From CALMEH01 sp964548225 (lineage in GTDB: Bacteria > Acidobacteriota > Blastocatellia > Pyrinomonadales > Pyrinomonadaceae), in assembly GCA_964548225.1 (NCBI GenBank), contig CAZJQP010000038.1:1-41564 (forward strand): a stretch of DNA of 41,564 nucleotides, given 5' to 3'. A program made the position numbers and the translations under genes. The notes below the pieces were generated by a model. It did no database searches. It was given only the letters and a program-made list of their open reading frames with translations, and was not told the origin of the DNA. This document shows, piece after piece, positions 30,738-39,565 of the stretch; the stretch's first letter is position 1; every line of letters begins with the position of its first letter.

Positions 30738-32897
30738 TTATTTCAGTTCAATCATCCAAACATTTCCCGTAGTTTCGGCATATTCATAAACAATTTGGTT
30801 ATTGAGCGGCGACCACGACGGCGAACGGACGTAGGAATTCAAATTTTTATAATCGGTAAGCTGTTTTATTTCCTTCGTGTCAATCGCCACGGTGAACAGA
30901 TTCCATAAACCTTCGCGCTGCCCGGCATAGAGGATTCTGCGGCTGTCGGGCGACCAATCGTTGTTCCAATGATGACCTTTTTGATTGGTGATTTGGACTG
31001 GTTCGCCGCCCGTGTCGGGCATTATGAAAATTTGCGAATCGTCGCCGCGTTTGGCTTGAAAGGCAATCCACTTGCCGTCGGGCGACCACATCGGAAAGAG
31101 TGCGGCTTCTTTGTCGAAAGTGATTTGTTTCGGTTCTCCGCCATTGAGGGGCATTGTCCAAATATTCAATGTTTCATTTTGTTTGGAATTGAACGCAACT
31201 CGTTTGCCGTCGGGCGACATTCTGGCTTGGGTTGCGTCTTGATTGATGTCGAAAAGTTTTTTCTCCAACGCACCTTCAACCGTCAAAGTGTAGTAAGCAA
31301 ATTTTCCGTCACGGCGCGAGAAATAGCCGAGCGTTTTGCCATCGGGAAACCAGCGCGGATTAATAGCGCGGCTTTGGGCAATTTGGTTTTGGTTTTTGCC
31401 GTCCGCGTCCATCAGCCACGTTTCCATCAATTCTCCGGTCGAGTTAAGTGCTTGAAATGCGATTTTTTTGCCGTCGGGCGAAAAAGTGGGTTGGATAAAA
31501 CGCGATTCCACGCTTTGCGTGTATTGCACAGGTGTTCCGGCGGTTTCGTCTTTGAGCGGAATTGACCAAATATTGCTGTTCATTGACAGGGAACTGTAAA
31601 CCATTCGGTTGGTATTGCGCGAAATGGCAAGATGACGGATGCGGCTACCGCTTGAAATAAATGTGCTGTAAGGTTCGCCGGATGGTTTGCCGTCAGATGA
31701 GAGATTGATTCTTACAAGATTTCGGCGCGATACAGCAAAAATTGACTTGCCGTCAGGGGCGAAAATACCGTCAGCAGAATTAGGCACGGTTTTGGTTAAA
31801 TTGCCGTCCGAAAGTGAAATTGTCCAAACATCCGAAGTTATCGTATCGTTTGAAGTAAAAATTACGAATTTGCCGTCGGGCGAAAATGACGGAGAACCGT
31901 GTCCGCCTATCGGATTACCGACTTTTGTCAGTTGTTGCGGTTCTCCGCCGCCAACTAAAACCGTCCAAAGTGTCGAAGGCGGAATCGCCGAACGCGCATA
32001 ACTTCCCAAATCGTTGAGCGGGTCTTGTTGGAAAACGACGGTTTTACCGTCGGGCGAAAACGAAGGACTTGAGCCGAATTCGGTTAATCGTTTCGGCGTT
32101 CCGCCCGTTGCCGGAACAATCCAAATGCCGCCGCGTTTTTTGGAATGATAGACAATTTGACCGCCATCGGGCGAAAACGCGGGCTGAAAATTCTGACCTT
32201 CGTCCGCCGTGATTTGCAACTCTTTCGCACCGCTGACGAGTTGTTTGACATAGATTTCAAAATTTCCCGTGTTGTCCGAGCTAAACGCAATCGTATTGCC
32301 GTCAGCCGAAATCGCCGGATAAAATTCAAGTCCCGTCCAAGTTGTTAATTGCGCGTTTGATTTGATTTCAAAAGTTATTTCCGGCGCGGCACGAAAAGCA
32401 AAATACCACAAAACCAATCCGCCAAGCGCAACCAAAATCAGAGCGGCGGCAATGAAGAGATTTTTGACTTTTGATTTTTGATTTTTGATTGCGGGAATAT
32501 TTTCCGATGAGTGAATTTTTAATTTGTCATCCGTAATTTGTAACTCTTGTCCGATTGATTCGTCTTTTTCATTGACTTCAGCAACAAAACGATAGCCGCG
32601 TCCCGGAACGGTTAAAATAAATTTATGCTGTTTCGGATTTTCGCCTAAAGCCTTTCGCAAAACGGCGACGTTTTGCGCGAGATTTGATTCTTCGACAAAC
32701 GAATCCGCCCACAGCAAATTCATCAAAAAATCTTTCTCCAAAACTTCGCCACGATGTTCTAAAAATGCTAAAAGCAAATCAAAAACCTTCGGCGTAAGCT
32801 GAATTTTCTCGTCGCCGCGCCATAAAAGACGCTTTTCGCCGTCCACGCGGAAATCCGCAAACTCAAAAAATAAAGGACTTTCGGGTTTTAAACTCAT
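30738..32897 (-). CDS. Winged-helix (OmpR/CadC-type) regulator with membrane helix and TolB-like propeller
   Basis: A 719-aa membrane-bound transcription regulator. Residues of about 10-110 are a Trans_reg_C winged helix (LTPKVFDLLLAFLEHRGEVLEKDFLMNLLW...FILTVPGRGYRFVAEV). A linker leads to one membrane helix (LFIAAALILVALGGLVLWYF, about 146-168). About 540 residues of PD40/WD40-like blades follow, with repeated SPDGK motifs and WS..., ending in GNVWMIELK. The propeller would be outside the inner membrane and the winged helix in the cytoplasm, as in ToxR/CadC proteins. This architecture is abundant in Acidobacteriota. Target genes unknown. Five phased T-tracts lie directly upstream of its start. 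Confidence 0.88.
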   Translation of the reverse strand: MSLKPESPLFFEFADFRVDGEKRLLWRGDEKIQLTPKVFDLLLAFLEHRGEVLEKDFLMNLLWADSFVEESNLAQNVAVLRKALGENPKQHKFILTVPGRGYRFVAEVNEKDESIGQELQITDDKLKIHSSENIPAIKNQKSKVKNLFIAAALILVALGGLVLWYFAFRAAPEITFEIKSNAQLTTWTGLEFYPAISADGNTIAFSSDNTGNFEIYVKQLVSGAKELQITADEGQNFQPAFSPDGGQIVYHSKKRGGIWIVPATGGTPKRLTEFGSSPSFSPDGKTVVFQQDPLNDLGSYARSAIPPSTLWTVLVGGGEPQQLTKVGNPIGGHGSPSFSPDGKFVIFTSNDTITSDVWTISLSDGNLTKTVPNSADGIFAPDGKSIFAVSRRNLVRINLSSDGKPSGEPYSTFISSGSRIRHLAISRNTNRMVYSSLSMNSNIWSIPLKDETAGTPVQYTQSVESRFIQPTFSPDGKKIAFQALNSTGELMETWLMDADGKNQNQIAQSRAINPRWFPDGKTLGYFSRRDGKFAYYTLTVEGALEKKLFDINQDATQARMSPDGKRVAFNSKQNETLNIWTMPLNGGEPKQITFDKEAALFPMWSPDGKWIAFQAKRGDDSQIFIMPDTGGEPVQITNQKGHHWNNDWSPDSRRILYAGQREGLWNLFTVAIDTKEIKQLTDYKNLNSYVRSPSWSPLNNQIVYEYAETTGNVWMIELK

Positions 32898-32942
32898 TTT
32901 TAGAAACTTTTAGAAATTTTTATCTCGATTTTTAGGACTTTT
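32898..32942 (-). promoter_or_regulatory. Five phased A-tracts upstream of the winged-helix gene
   Basis: T-tracts on the plus strand start at about 32898, 32908, 32917, 32929 and 32939, with mean step near 10 bp, in units like TTTTAGAAAC and TTTTATCTCC. Such phasing bends DNA or can present direct repeats to a winged-helix dimer. They begin at the start codon. Autoregulation is a guess. Confidence 0.4.
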
Positions 32943-33050
32943 ATCTCCATCATTTGCGAAATTGGTTACATCAACGAGCGAAACGGTTTCCGAAGAACCG
33001 ATTTGCAGTAATTGTAAAACTAAAATTCAAAAAACAGAAGGAGCAAAAAA

Positions 33051-33500
33051 ATGAAAAATCAAAAAATTAAATCAATCATCGTCGTCGGTTTCTTGGTCTT
33101 ATTCGCCACATTTTCGGCAAACGCGCAAACGGGCAAACCGCTTGTCGCGGACATTCCGTTTGATTTCTACGTCAAAAATCAAAAGTTTGAAGCGGGCAAA
33201 TACACAATCGAAAGAGCCGCTCCGAATTCATTTTCGGCAAGCATTATTATTCGTCAAAAAGACGGTAAAAAATCAAAAATCTTGATGCTTTTGCCGTTGG
33301 AATTGAAAAATGAACGCGGCGAATTTTCGGCGAAACTTATTTTTAACCGCTACGGTTCGGAATATTTTCTCTCCGAAGTGCAAAATCCGGCGGACGATTT
33401 CGGCGCACAATCTCCGAAAGTCCGTTTAGAAAAAAATTACGCCAAACAACACGGCGAACCGACACGCGAAACCGTTTTGTTATCAACAGTTCAACGCTAG
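33051..33500 (+). CDS. Small secreted protein of unknown function
   Basis: A 149-aa exported protein. The signal peptide (IKSIIVVGFLVLFATFSANAQ) is followed by a beta-rich domain containing ADIPFDFYVKNQKFEAGKYTIERA. This opening recurs, in my recollection, in many small secreted proteins of Acidobacteriota without an assigned role. The start has a clear ribosome binding site (GAAGGAGCAAAAAA). It is divergent from the winged-helix regulator and could be one of its targets; that is speculation based on position only. Confidence 0.8.
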   Translation: MKNQKIKSIIVVGFLVLFATFSANAQTGKPLVADIPFDFYVKNQKFEAGKYTIERAAPNSFSASIIIRQKDGKKSKILMLLPLELKNERGEFSAKLIFNRYGSEYFLSEVQNPADDFGAQSPKVRLEKNYAKQHGEPTRETVLLSTVQR

Positions 33501-33586
33501 AGGCTAAAAAAAGCCGAATGTTGAAAGCGGCGAAATCGAAGATTAAAGAATTTTGACCTCTTGTTTTCGATTTCGCCAAAAAAATG

Positions 33587-33608
33587 GCGGGCGCAAGTCC
33601 GCTTTTTT
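33587..33608 (+). terminator. Intrinsic terminator after the small secreted protein
   Basis: GCGGGC-GCAA-GTCCGC followed by six T. A second larger hairpin (GGCGAAATCGAA with TTCGATTTCGCC) lies just upstream at about 33529-33577. Confidence 0.8.
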
Positions 33609-33666
33609 ATTTGGCGGGACAAGATGTTTGACAATTTTATATCATAAACGCAGACTTTAATAAACA

Positions 33667-35505
33667 ATGCCTGAAAAGAAGAAAAAAATTGATTACACAC
33701 GCGCTTGGATTGAAGCCAAACGTCTGATTTGGGATTATCGTTGGCGATTGCTCATCGGTTTGGGATTGATGTTGATTAGCCGCGCAGCTGGATTTGTTCT
33801 GCCTTATTCGACAAAGTTTTTGGTGGATAATGTTTTCGGTCAGGCGCAGTATGATTTGCTCAAATGGATTGCGCTGGCGGTTGGTATTTCGACTCTAATT
33901 GCGGCAATCACATCGTTTGCGCTGTCGCAAGTGTTGGGCGTGGCGGCGCAACGTGCGATTACCGAAATGCGGAAACGGGTTCAGGCGCACATCGAAAGAT
34001 TGCCGACTTCGTATTTTGATTCGACGCAAACCGGACAACTGATTTCGCGGATTATGCGCGATGCGGAAGGAATTAGAAACTTGGTCGGGACAGGTTTGGG
34101 GCAAATCTTGGGCGGATTGCTTTCGGCGTTGGTTTCGATGTGTTTTTTGTTTTATCTGAATTGGCAAATCACGATTGTAACGCTCGTTGTTTTAGCGGTT
34201 TTCGGGTTTGTTTTGAGTTACGCTTTCAAACAATTACGACCGCTTTTCCGCGATAGAGGCGAAATCGAAGCGGAAGTTACGGGCAGATTAAACGAAGGTT
34301 TGGGCGGCATCAGAATCGTTAAAGCATACACGGCGGAAAAGCGCGAAGAATTGTCGTTTGCACGCGGCGCACACAGACTTTTTCGCAACATCGCCAAGTC
34401 AATGACCGGCGTTTCCGCGACAGGAAGTTTCGCGTCTTTGGTCATCGGCGCGATTGCTGTTGTGATGATTTATTTCGGCGGAAGTGCGGTGATTGCGAAT
34501 ATCAAAGATTCAACGCAAGGAATGACTTCGGGCGATTTTACGATGTATATTGCTTTTACGATTTTTATGGTCGTTCCAATCGTTGACCTCGCAAATATCG
34601 GCACGCAAATCACCGAAGCCTTTGCCGGTTTGGATAGAATTTCCGAAGTTTTCGGAATGAAAACCGAAACCGACGAAGATGCAAACCGTAACGCTCTGCC
34701 GAAGATTGAAGGCACGATTGATTTTGAAGACGTGCATTTTGAATACGAGGAAAATGTGCCTGTCTTGAAAGGCGTTTCATTTCATTCCGAAGCCGGAAAA
34801 ACAACGGCTTTGGTCGGCTCATCAGGTTCGGGAAAATCTACAATTTTGAGTTTGGTTTTGAATTTTATTCAACCGAATAAAGGCAGAGTTTTGATTGACG
34901 GAAAAGATTTGCAATCGGTGAAATTGCAAGATTATCGGCGACATCTCGGCGTGGTTTTGCAAGACAATTTTCTTTTCGACGGCACGGTTCTGAGCAATAT
35001 TCGCTTTGCCAATCCGCACGCCAATTTTGATGAAATTAAAGAAGTTTGCCGCATCGCAAATGCCGACGAATTTATCGAAAAATTTCCCGACAAATACGAC
35101 ACAATCGTCGGAGAGCGCGGCGTAAAACTATCCGGCGGACAACGCCAACGTATTGCGATTGCGCGGGCTTTGCTGGCAAATCCGCGAATTTTAATTTTAG
35201 ACGAAGCGACTTCTTCGCTCGATTCAGAATCCGAAGCGTTGATTCAAGAAGGTTTAAGACGTTTGCGGCAAGGCAGAACGACTTTTGTCATTGCACACAG
35301 ACTTTCGACAATTCGTTCCGCCGACCAAATTCTCGTCGTTGAATCGGGCGAAATTCTCGAACGCGGAACGCACGATGAATTGATTGCTTTGGGCGGGCGA
35401 TACAAACAGCTTTACGACAAACAATATCGCTTCGAGCAGAATCTTTTCGTCAATCCGGGCGAAGAAATAAAAAATCAAGAGAAATTTTCAGCAACAAAAT
35501 TATAA
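33667..35505 (+). CDS. ABC transporter, fused permease and ATPase (MsbA/multidrug exporter type)
   Basis: A 612-aa half-transporter that would act as a homodimer in the inner membrane. Six membrane helices occupy about residues 20-320. The ATPase domain (about 345-585) has Walker A GSSGSGKST beginning at residue 384, the Q-loop region, signature LSGGQRQR, Walker B ILILDEATSSLD and H-loop IAHRLST, all intact. It belongs to the lipid-flippase/multidrug exporter group; the substrate cannot be told from sequence. The next gene starts seven bases after its stop, so the two form an operon. Confidence 0.92.
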   Translation: MPEKKKKIDYTRAWIEAKRLIWDYRWRLLIGLGLMLISRAAGFVLPYSTKFLVDNVFGQAQYDLLKWIALAVGISTLIAAITSFALSQVLGVAAQRAITEMRKRVQAHIERLPTSYFDSTQTGQLISRIMRDAEGIRNLVGTGLGQILGGLLSALVSMCFLFYLNWQITIVTLVVLAVFGFVLSYAFKQLRPLFRDRGEIEAEVTGRLNEGLGGIRIVKAYTAEKREELSFARGAHRLFRNIAKSMTGVSATGSFASLVIGAIAVVMIYFGGSAVIANIKDSTQGMTSGDFTMYIAFTIFMVVPIVDLANIGTQITEAFAGLDRISEVFGMKTETDEDANRNALPKIEGTIDFEDVHFEYEENVPVLKGVSFHSEAGKTTALVGSSGSGKSTILSLVLNFIQPNKGRVLIDGKDLQSVKLQDYRRHLGVVLQDNFLFDGTVLSNIRFANPHANFDEIKEVCRIANADEFIEKFPDKYDTIVGERGVKLSGGQRQRIAIARALLANPRILILDEATSSLDSESEALIQEGLRRLRQGRTTFVIAHRLSTIRSADQILVVESGEILERGTHDELIALGGRYKQLYDKQYRFEQNLFVNPGEEIKNQEKFSATKL

Positions 35506-35511
35506 AGAACT

Positions 35512-35946
35512 ATGGAAAATACACAAAATTATCAAAACCACGTTCGATGGTTTCCGTTATTTCATTTCGTTGTCATGCCGCTTTTGCTTTTTAATTTGGT
35601 GTGGCATTGCGTTCGGCTTTATCAAGAGCCGAGTTGGGACAGAGCCGAGTTGATTTTACTTGCGGTTACATTGATGTTGCTTGCATTGTCGGCGCGTCTG
35701 CAAGCATTGAAGGCGCAAGACCGTGGGATTTGTCTCGAAGAGCGTTTGCGTTATCAAGCGGTTTTGCCGAGTGATTTGGCGCAGAAAGCCGCTAACTTGA
35801 AACCGGGACAGATAATTGCTTTGCGGTTTGCTTCGGATGGAGAACTGGCGGAACTGGTCGAAAAAACTTTGAACGGCGAGCTTAATTCTTCAAAAGAAAT
35901 CAAGCTCGCCGTCAAAAATTGGCGCGGAGATTATTTGCGCGTTTAA
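35512..35946 (+). CDS. DUF6526-like small membrane protein
   Basis: A 144-aa protein starting MENTQNYQNHVRWFPLFHFV, with two membrane helices (FPLFHFVVMPLLLFNLVWHC and LILLAVTLMLLALSARLQAL) and a soluble C-terminal part (CLEERLRYQAVL...IIALRFASDGEL). The N-terminal NH..F.P.FHF pattern matches what I recall of DUF6526 proteins. It is six bases downstream of the ABC exporter, suggesting co-translation and perhaps an accessory role; no function is known. Confidence 0.75.
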   Translation: MENTQNYQNHVRWFPLFHFVVMPLLLFNLVWHCVRLYQEPSWDRAELILLAVTLMLLALSARLQALKAQDRGICLEERLRYQAVLPSDLAQKAANLKPGQIIALRFASDGELAELVEKTLNGELNSSKEIKLAVKNWRGDYLRV

Positions 35947-35957
35947 TTGGATTCAAA

Positions 35958-36024
35958 ATTCAAGGTTTAAGATTTAAGATTTATTGTCTAACGAAAGAAC
36001 AATCTTGAGTCTTGAACCTTGAAT
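35958..36024. repeat. Inverted repeat between two convergent genes
   Basis: The 24-base arms at 35958-35981 and 36001-36024 match except at three T/C positions (ATTCAAGGTT...AAGATT). It probably serves as a shared 3' hairpin for the DUF6526-like gene and the minus-strand peroxidase gene. Confidence 0.7.
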
Positions 36025-36033
36025 CTTAAATTT

Positions 36034-38835
36034 TTATGGAACAAATGCCGCCGGTGCGGGCAAATCGCCGCTTGAGCCGAAATTTGTGATTTGCAAACCG
36101 CCGGTTGAGCGATTTACATACCAAGTTCCGGTGCGGAAGATTGCCGTGTCTGCTCTGCCGTCGCCGTCGTAATCACCGGGCGCGGGTTGGTCGGTTGAAA
36201 TCCCGAACGGAACGGCGTAATAGCTGAAATCTTCCGAACGTAAGACAAACCAATTACCATCCGAAGGACGGAAAAATGCAATGTCGGTTTTGCCATCGCC
36301 GGTGTAATCTTGCGCGACAGGTTTGTCCGTTGAAATTCCGAAAGTTGCCGCCGTTACGCCCGATGTCGAACGATTCAGCCACCATTGACCGTTTGACGGA
36401 CGATAGATTGCTAAATCGGCGCGTCCGTCACCGTCATAATCACCGACTTGCGGCAAATCTCCGTTTTGTCCGAATTGCGTTTGGAGTGTGCCGTTAGTGC
36501 TTTGTTGGATAAACCAAGTTCCGGTTGAAGCACGGAAAAGTGCCGCGTCAGCTCTGCCGTCGGCATCAAAATCAGCAGGAGCAGGTGTATCGCCGTTTGC
36601 ACCGAACGGAAAAGCGAAAAAGCTGTTATCTTCCGAACGCATAATTATCCATTCGCCTGTTGCAGGTCTCCAAACTGCAATATCGGTTTTGCCGTCGCCT
36701 GTGTAATCAGCTGGAACGAGTTTGTCTGTTCCTGCGCCGAATTGGAATGCATTATTTCCGCCGTCCGAAGATTTCAAATACCACCATTGACCATTTGACG
36801 GACGGAAAATCGAAATATCGGTTTTGTCGTCGCCGTCAAAATCAACGTGCGAAGGACGGTTTACCGCAGTGGCTTCGCCGAAAACGGTGAAACGAAACGC
36901 CGGAGTTACCGAAAAGCCGTTTGCGGCGGCGGCATCGGTGATATACCAACGTCCGAAAAACGTCTGTCCGACAAGTGCCGGATTATTCGGAATGTTCACG
37001 CTGATTGAACCCGAACCGGTGTTTGCGCCTGTGCCTTGTAATGTTATGGTTTGACGCAGAAATGAACCGCTTGCGGGAATTGTTGTGCCGACACCGGGAT
37101 CAGTTGAATTGATGACCAAAACCGCTTGTGCGCCGCCTAATCCGCCGGCTGTTGCTACTGTAAAACTCGGATTTCCGACAAACGGCGGTTCGACCGCAAC
37201 TGCCGCCGGAATAAATCCTCCGCTTCCTGCTCTACCCGTTCCCGTAATTTGCGGAACATTGGTTGATTCGGTATAAAGTCGTGGACGGTCAAACGGAGCT
37301 TGCTCGTTGCGAACGCGATTATCTGTCAGAGAATTTCGCAAAAACGCAACTAAATCCGCTTGCTGTCCGGCGTTCAAACCACGCGGCTGAATCAAACCAT
37401 TCGGAAAGTTCGGCTGATTTGGAAAATCGCCGCCGCGGTTGTAAAACTGCACGACTTCTTCCAAAGTTTGAAGCCTTCCGTTGTGCATAAACGATGAACG
37501 AAGTCCGACATTACGCAGGCTCGGAACGCGGAATTCACCCAAATCGTTTTGCGCTCCGGTAACTTGAAATCTGCCCGTATCTTCATTCGCGGGGCGCAAT
37601 CCGACATTGCGGAAAGTGTTGTCCGTCAAAAGATTTCCCGCGTGGCAGACTGCACAACTGACGTTGACGAAAGTATTTCGTCCGCGCTGTTCTGCCGCCG
37701 GAAGCGGTGTGATTCCGGCATTTGCAAGGTCAAGCGGTGTTTGGTCGGAAAATTGAGTCCGCTCATATGCACCGATCGCCAGCGCAATTCGCGTCGGTGT
37801 AACGTCCGAAGTTCCGAAGGCTTCCAAGAAAAGTTCGGGATAGCTTCTTCCGTCAATCCAAGTTTGCAAAGATGTCGGAATATTAAAAGCCAGTGCCAAA
37901 GGTTTTGCGGTGGTAATTTTGCCGGCGATTTCAGACCAATTAGATGTGCCGTGTCCCATTTCAACGTTATTTACCGGTGGTCCGACAGCTTGGCTTTCCA
38001 ATGCACCACCGTTGTTCAAAACAATAGCATTCGTCAAAGGGTCGCGGAAAGTTCCGGATGCGCGTCCGTCCCAAAAGAGAAGCGGTGCATAAGCGGCATT
38101 GATAAATGAATTGGCTTTGCGTCCCGTAACTTGTGCGCGTAATCCGTAAGTGTTAGAAAACGTATAAGTTCCGTCAAAATTGTTGAGTGGCACGCCTTCC
38201 GAGCCGACAACATCATCTGCCGTATTATAAACATTATCAAACCCCGGGTTTTTTGAATTGAAGGAAGTTACAATCGAACGTGGATCGGTTCCACCGATTC
38301 CGGCACGATGGCAAGTTCCACAACTAACGGTATTTGTTGATGAAAGCTGTTCGTCCCAAAAGAGAGTTTTCCCCAAATTCGCCTTGGTAGCAGTCATTGG
38401 ATTTCCGGCTGGTGAAAGATTCGGCGGTTCGAGCGGGGGAACGGGACCTTGTATTGCGGTTCCGGTTCTTGCGCCCTGCGCTACCGCACTAAAACCACTC
38501 TGTGTGGTGCCGTTTTCGGCACGAACCCAGTAGAAAAAGGTCTGCCCGGCTGTTGCTGTTGTGTCGAAAAAGAAATTTGCCGCCGTTGTTCCGACATCGG
38601 TTGCTGTTGCCGAATTATTCGTTGTGTTGCGGAAAATACGATAATTTGTCGCCCCACGCATTGTATCCCAATGAAGTCCGACTTTGTTATTGTAAAGATT
38701 TGTCGTTGCCGAAAAACCTGTCGGCGCGGAAAGCGATGTTTGCGCTTTCGTTTTTGATTCGAAAAAGATATTTCCGAAACCGAAGATAGCCGCAAAAACA
38801 AAAATGGAAATCACCAAAAGTTTTAATATTTTCAT
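36034..38835 (-). CDS. Secreted di-heme cytochrome c peroxidase-like protein with fibronectin III and FG-GAP domains
   Basis: The start is placed at 38835 (ATG with GAGG upstream), giving 933 aa; an in-frame ATG at 38889 would add 18 residues before the signal peptide (ILKLLVISIFVFAAIFGFGN). Domains in order: a fibronectin III-like domain (PTGFSATTNLYNNKVGLHWDTMRGATNYRIFRN), a bacterial CCP/MauG-type di-heme domain with two heme motifs (SCGTCH at about residue 171 and SCAVCH at about 393), a short beta domain, six FG-GAP Ca-loops and the tail LPAPAAFVP. It would reduce peroxide or oxidise a substrate outside the cytoplasm. CCP domains fused to FG-GAP repeats look unusual to me. It is the last gene of a sigma-factor cluster. 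Confidence 0.88.
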   Translation of the reverse strand: MKILKLLVISIFVFAAIFGFGNIFFESKTKAQTSLSAPTGFSATTNLYNNKVGLHWDTMRGATNYRIFRNTTNNSATATDVGTTAANFFFDTTATAGQTFFYWVRAENGTTQSGFSAVAQGARTGTAIQGPVPPLEPPNLSPAGNPMTATKANLGKTLFWDEQLSSTNTVSCGTCHRAGIGGTDPRSIVTSFNSKNPGFDNVYNTADDVVGSEGVPLNNFDGTYTFSNTYGLRAQVTGRKANSFINAAYAPLLFWDGRASGTFRDPLTNAIVLNNGGALESQAVGPPVNNVEMGHGTSNWSEIAGKITTAKPLALAFNIPTSLQTWIDGRSYPELFLEAFGTSDVTPTRIALAIGAYERTQFSDQTPLDLANAGITPLPAAEQRGRNTFVNVSCAVCHAGNLLTDNTFRNVGLRPANEDTGRFQVTGAQNDLGEFRVPSLRNVGLRSSFMHNGRLQTLEEVVQFYNRGGDFPNQPNFPNGLIQPRGLNAGQQADLVAFLRNSLTDNRVRNEQAPFDRPRLYTESTNVPQITGTGRAGSGGFIPAAVAVEPPFVGNPSFTVATAGGLGGAQAVLVINSTDPGVGTTIPASGSFLRQTITLQGTGANTGSGSISVNIPNNPALVGQTFFGRWYITDAAAANGFSVTPAFRFTVFGEATAVNRPSHVDFDGDDKTDISIFRPSNGQWWYLKSSDGGNNAFQFGAGTDKLVPADYTGDGKTDIAVWRPATGEWIIMRSEDNSFFAFPFGANGDTPAPADFDADGRADAALFRASTGTWFIQQSTNGTLQTQFGQNGDLPQVGDYDGDGRADLAIYRPSNGQWWLNRSTSGVTAATFGISTDKPVAQDYTGDGKTDIAFFRPSDGNWFVLRSEDFSYYAVPFGISTDQPAPGDYDGDGRADTAIFRTGTWYVNRSTGGLQITNFGSSGDLPAPAAFVP

Positions 38836-38937
38836 ACTTAAGCCTCTAAATAAGTCAATTTTTTTTAGAAAAAAATACTTGGAAACCAAAATTACACAGA
38901 AAAAATCTCAGGTTTTGTTGCTTATAAAACTACAAAA

Positions 38938-39549
38938 TTAACCGATTTTATCTAACAATCCACGAAGATACTTTCGTGTCCGCATTAGTCGGACTTTAAC
39001 ATTGCTTTCCGTCCAGCCGACCATTTCGGCAACTTCCGAAACCGAAAGTTCTTCGGCGTGATAAAGCGTCAAAGCCAAACGGTCTTTCACATCCAATCCG
39101 GAAAGAAGTTTTTCGGCTAAATCTTTATTTACAAAAGATGTTTCATTATCCGCAGAACTTTTTTCGATGTAATTTTCAATAAAGTCAGCGTCTTCGCTGT
39201 TCAAATTAGTAAAGAGATTTTCGGGACGGCGTTTTAATCGTCGAAGCTCGTCGTAACAAATATTGACGGTTAGACGCGAAAGCCACGATGAAAACGAATT
39301 CGGCTGTCCGCCGCGAAAATCTTTCAAAGAAAAATAAATTTTGGTAAATGATTGCTGAACGAGTTCTTCAATCGTTTCACGTTGGTTGAAAAAACGGCTG
39401 ACAAGGTGGACAATCAATCGTCGGTAGCGTTCAAAAATCACGGTGAAAGCCGCTTCATCGCCATCGAGAACTGCTTTGACAAGTTCATCGTCTGTTATGG
39501 CTTGAACGGTTTTCGTTGCCGGAAGATTTATATTTATATCGAATGCCAC
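38938..39549 (-). CDS. ECF-type sigma-70 family RNA polymerase sigma factor
   Basis: A 203-aa alternative sigma factor. Region 2 (ELVKAVLDGDEAAFTVIFERYRRLIVHLVSRFF...WLSRLTVNICYDELRRLKRRP) and the region 4 helix-turn-helix (LSVSEVAEMVGWTESNVKVRLMRTRKYLRGLL) are complete. This is closer to the SigW/RpoE style than the sigma factor at 10645. The start codon is GTG at 39549, 16 bases after the stop of the EF-hand gene and without a ribosome binding site, so translation may be coupled. It lies between the EF-hand gene and the peroxidase gene. Confidence 0.9.
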   Translation of the reverse strand: MAFDININLPATKTVQAITDDELVKAVLDGDEAAFTVIFERYRRLIVHLVSRFFNQRETIEELVQQSFTKIYFSLKDFRGGQPNSFSSWLSRLTVNICYDELRRLKRRPENLFTNLNSEDADFIENYIEKSSADNETSFVNKDLAEKLLSGLDVKDRLALTLYHAEELSVSEVAEMVGWTESNVKVRLMRTRKYLRGLLDKIG

Positions 39550-39565
39550 GCTGTAAACATTTTAC

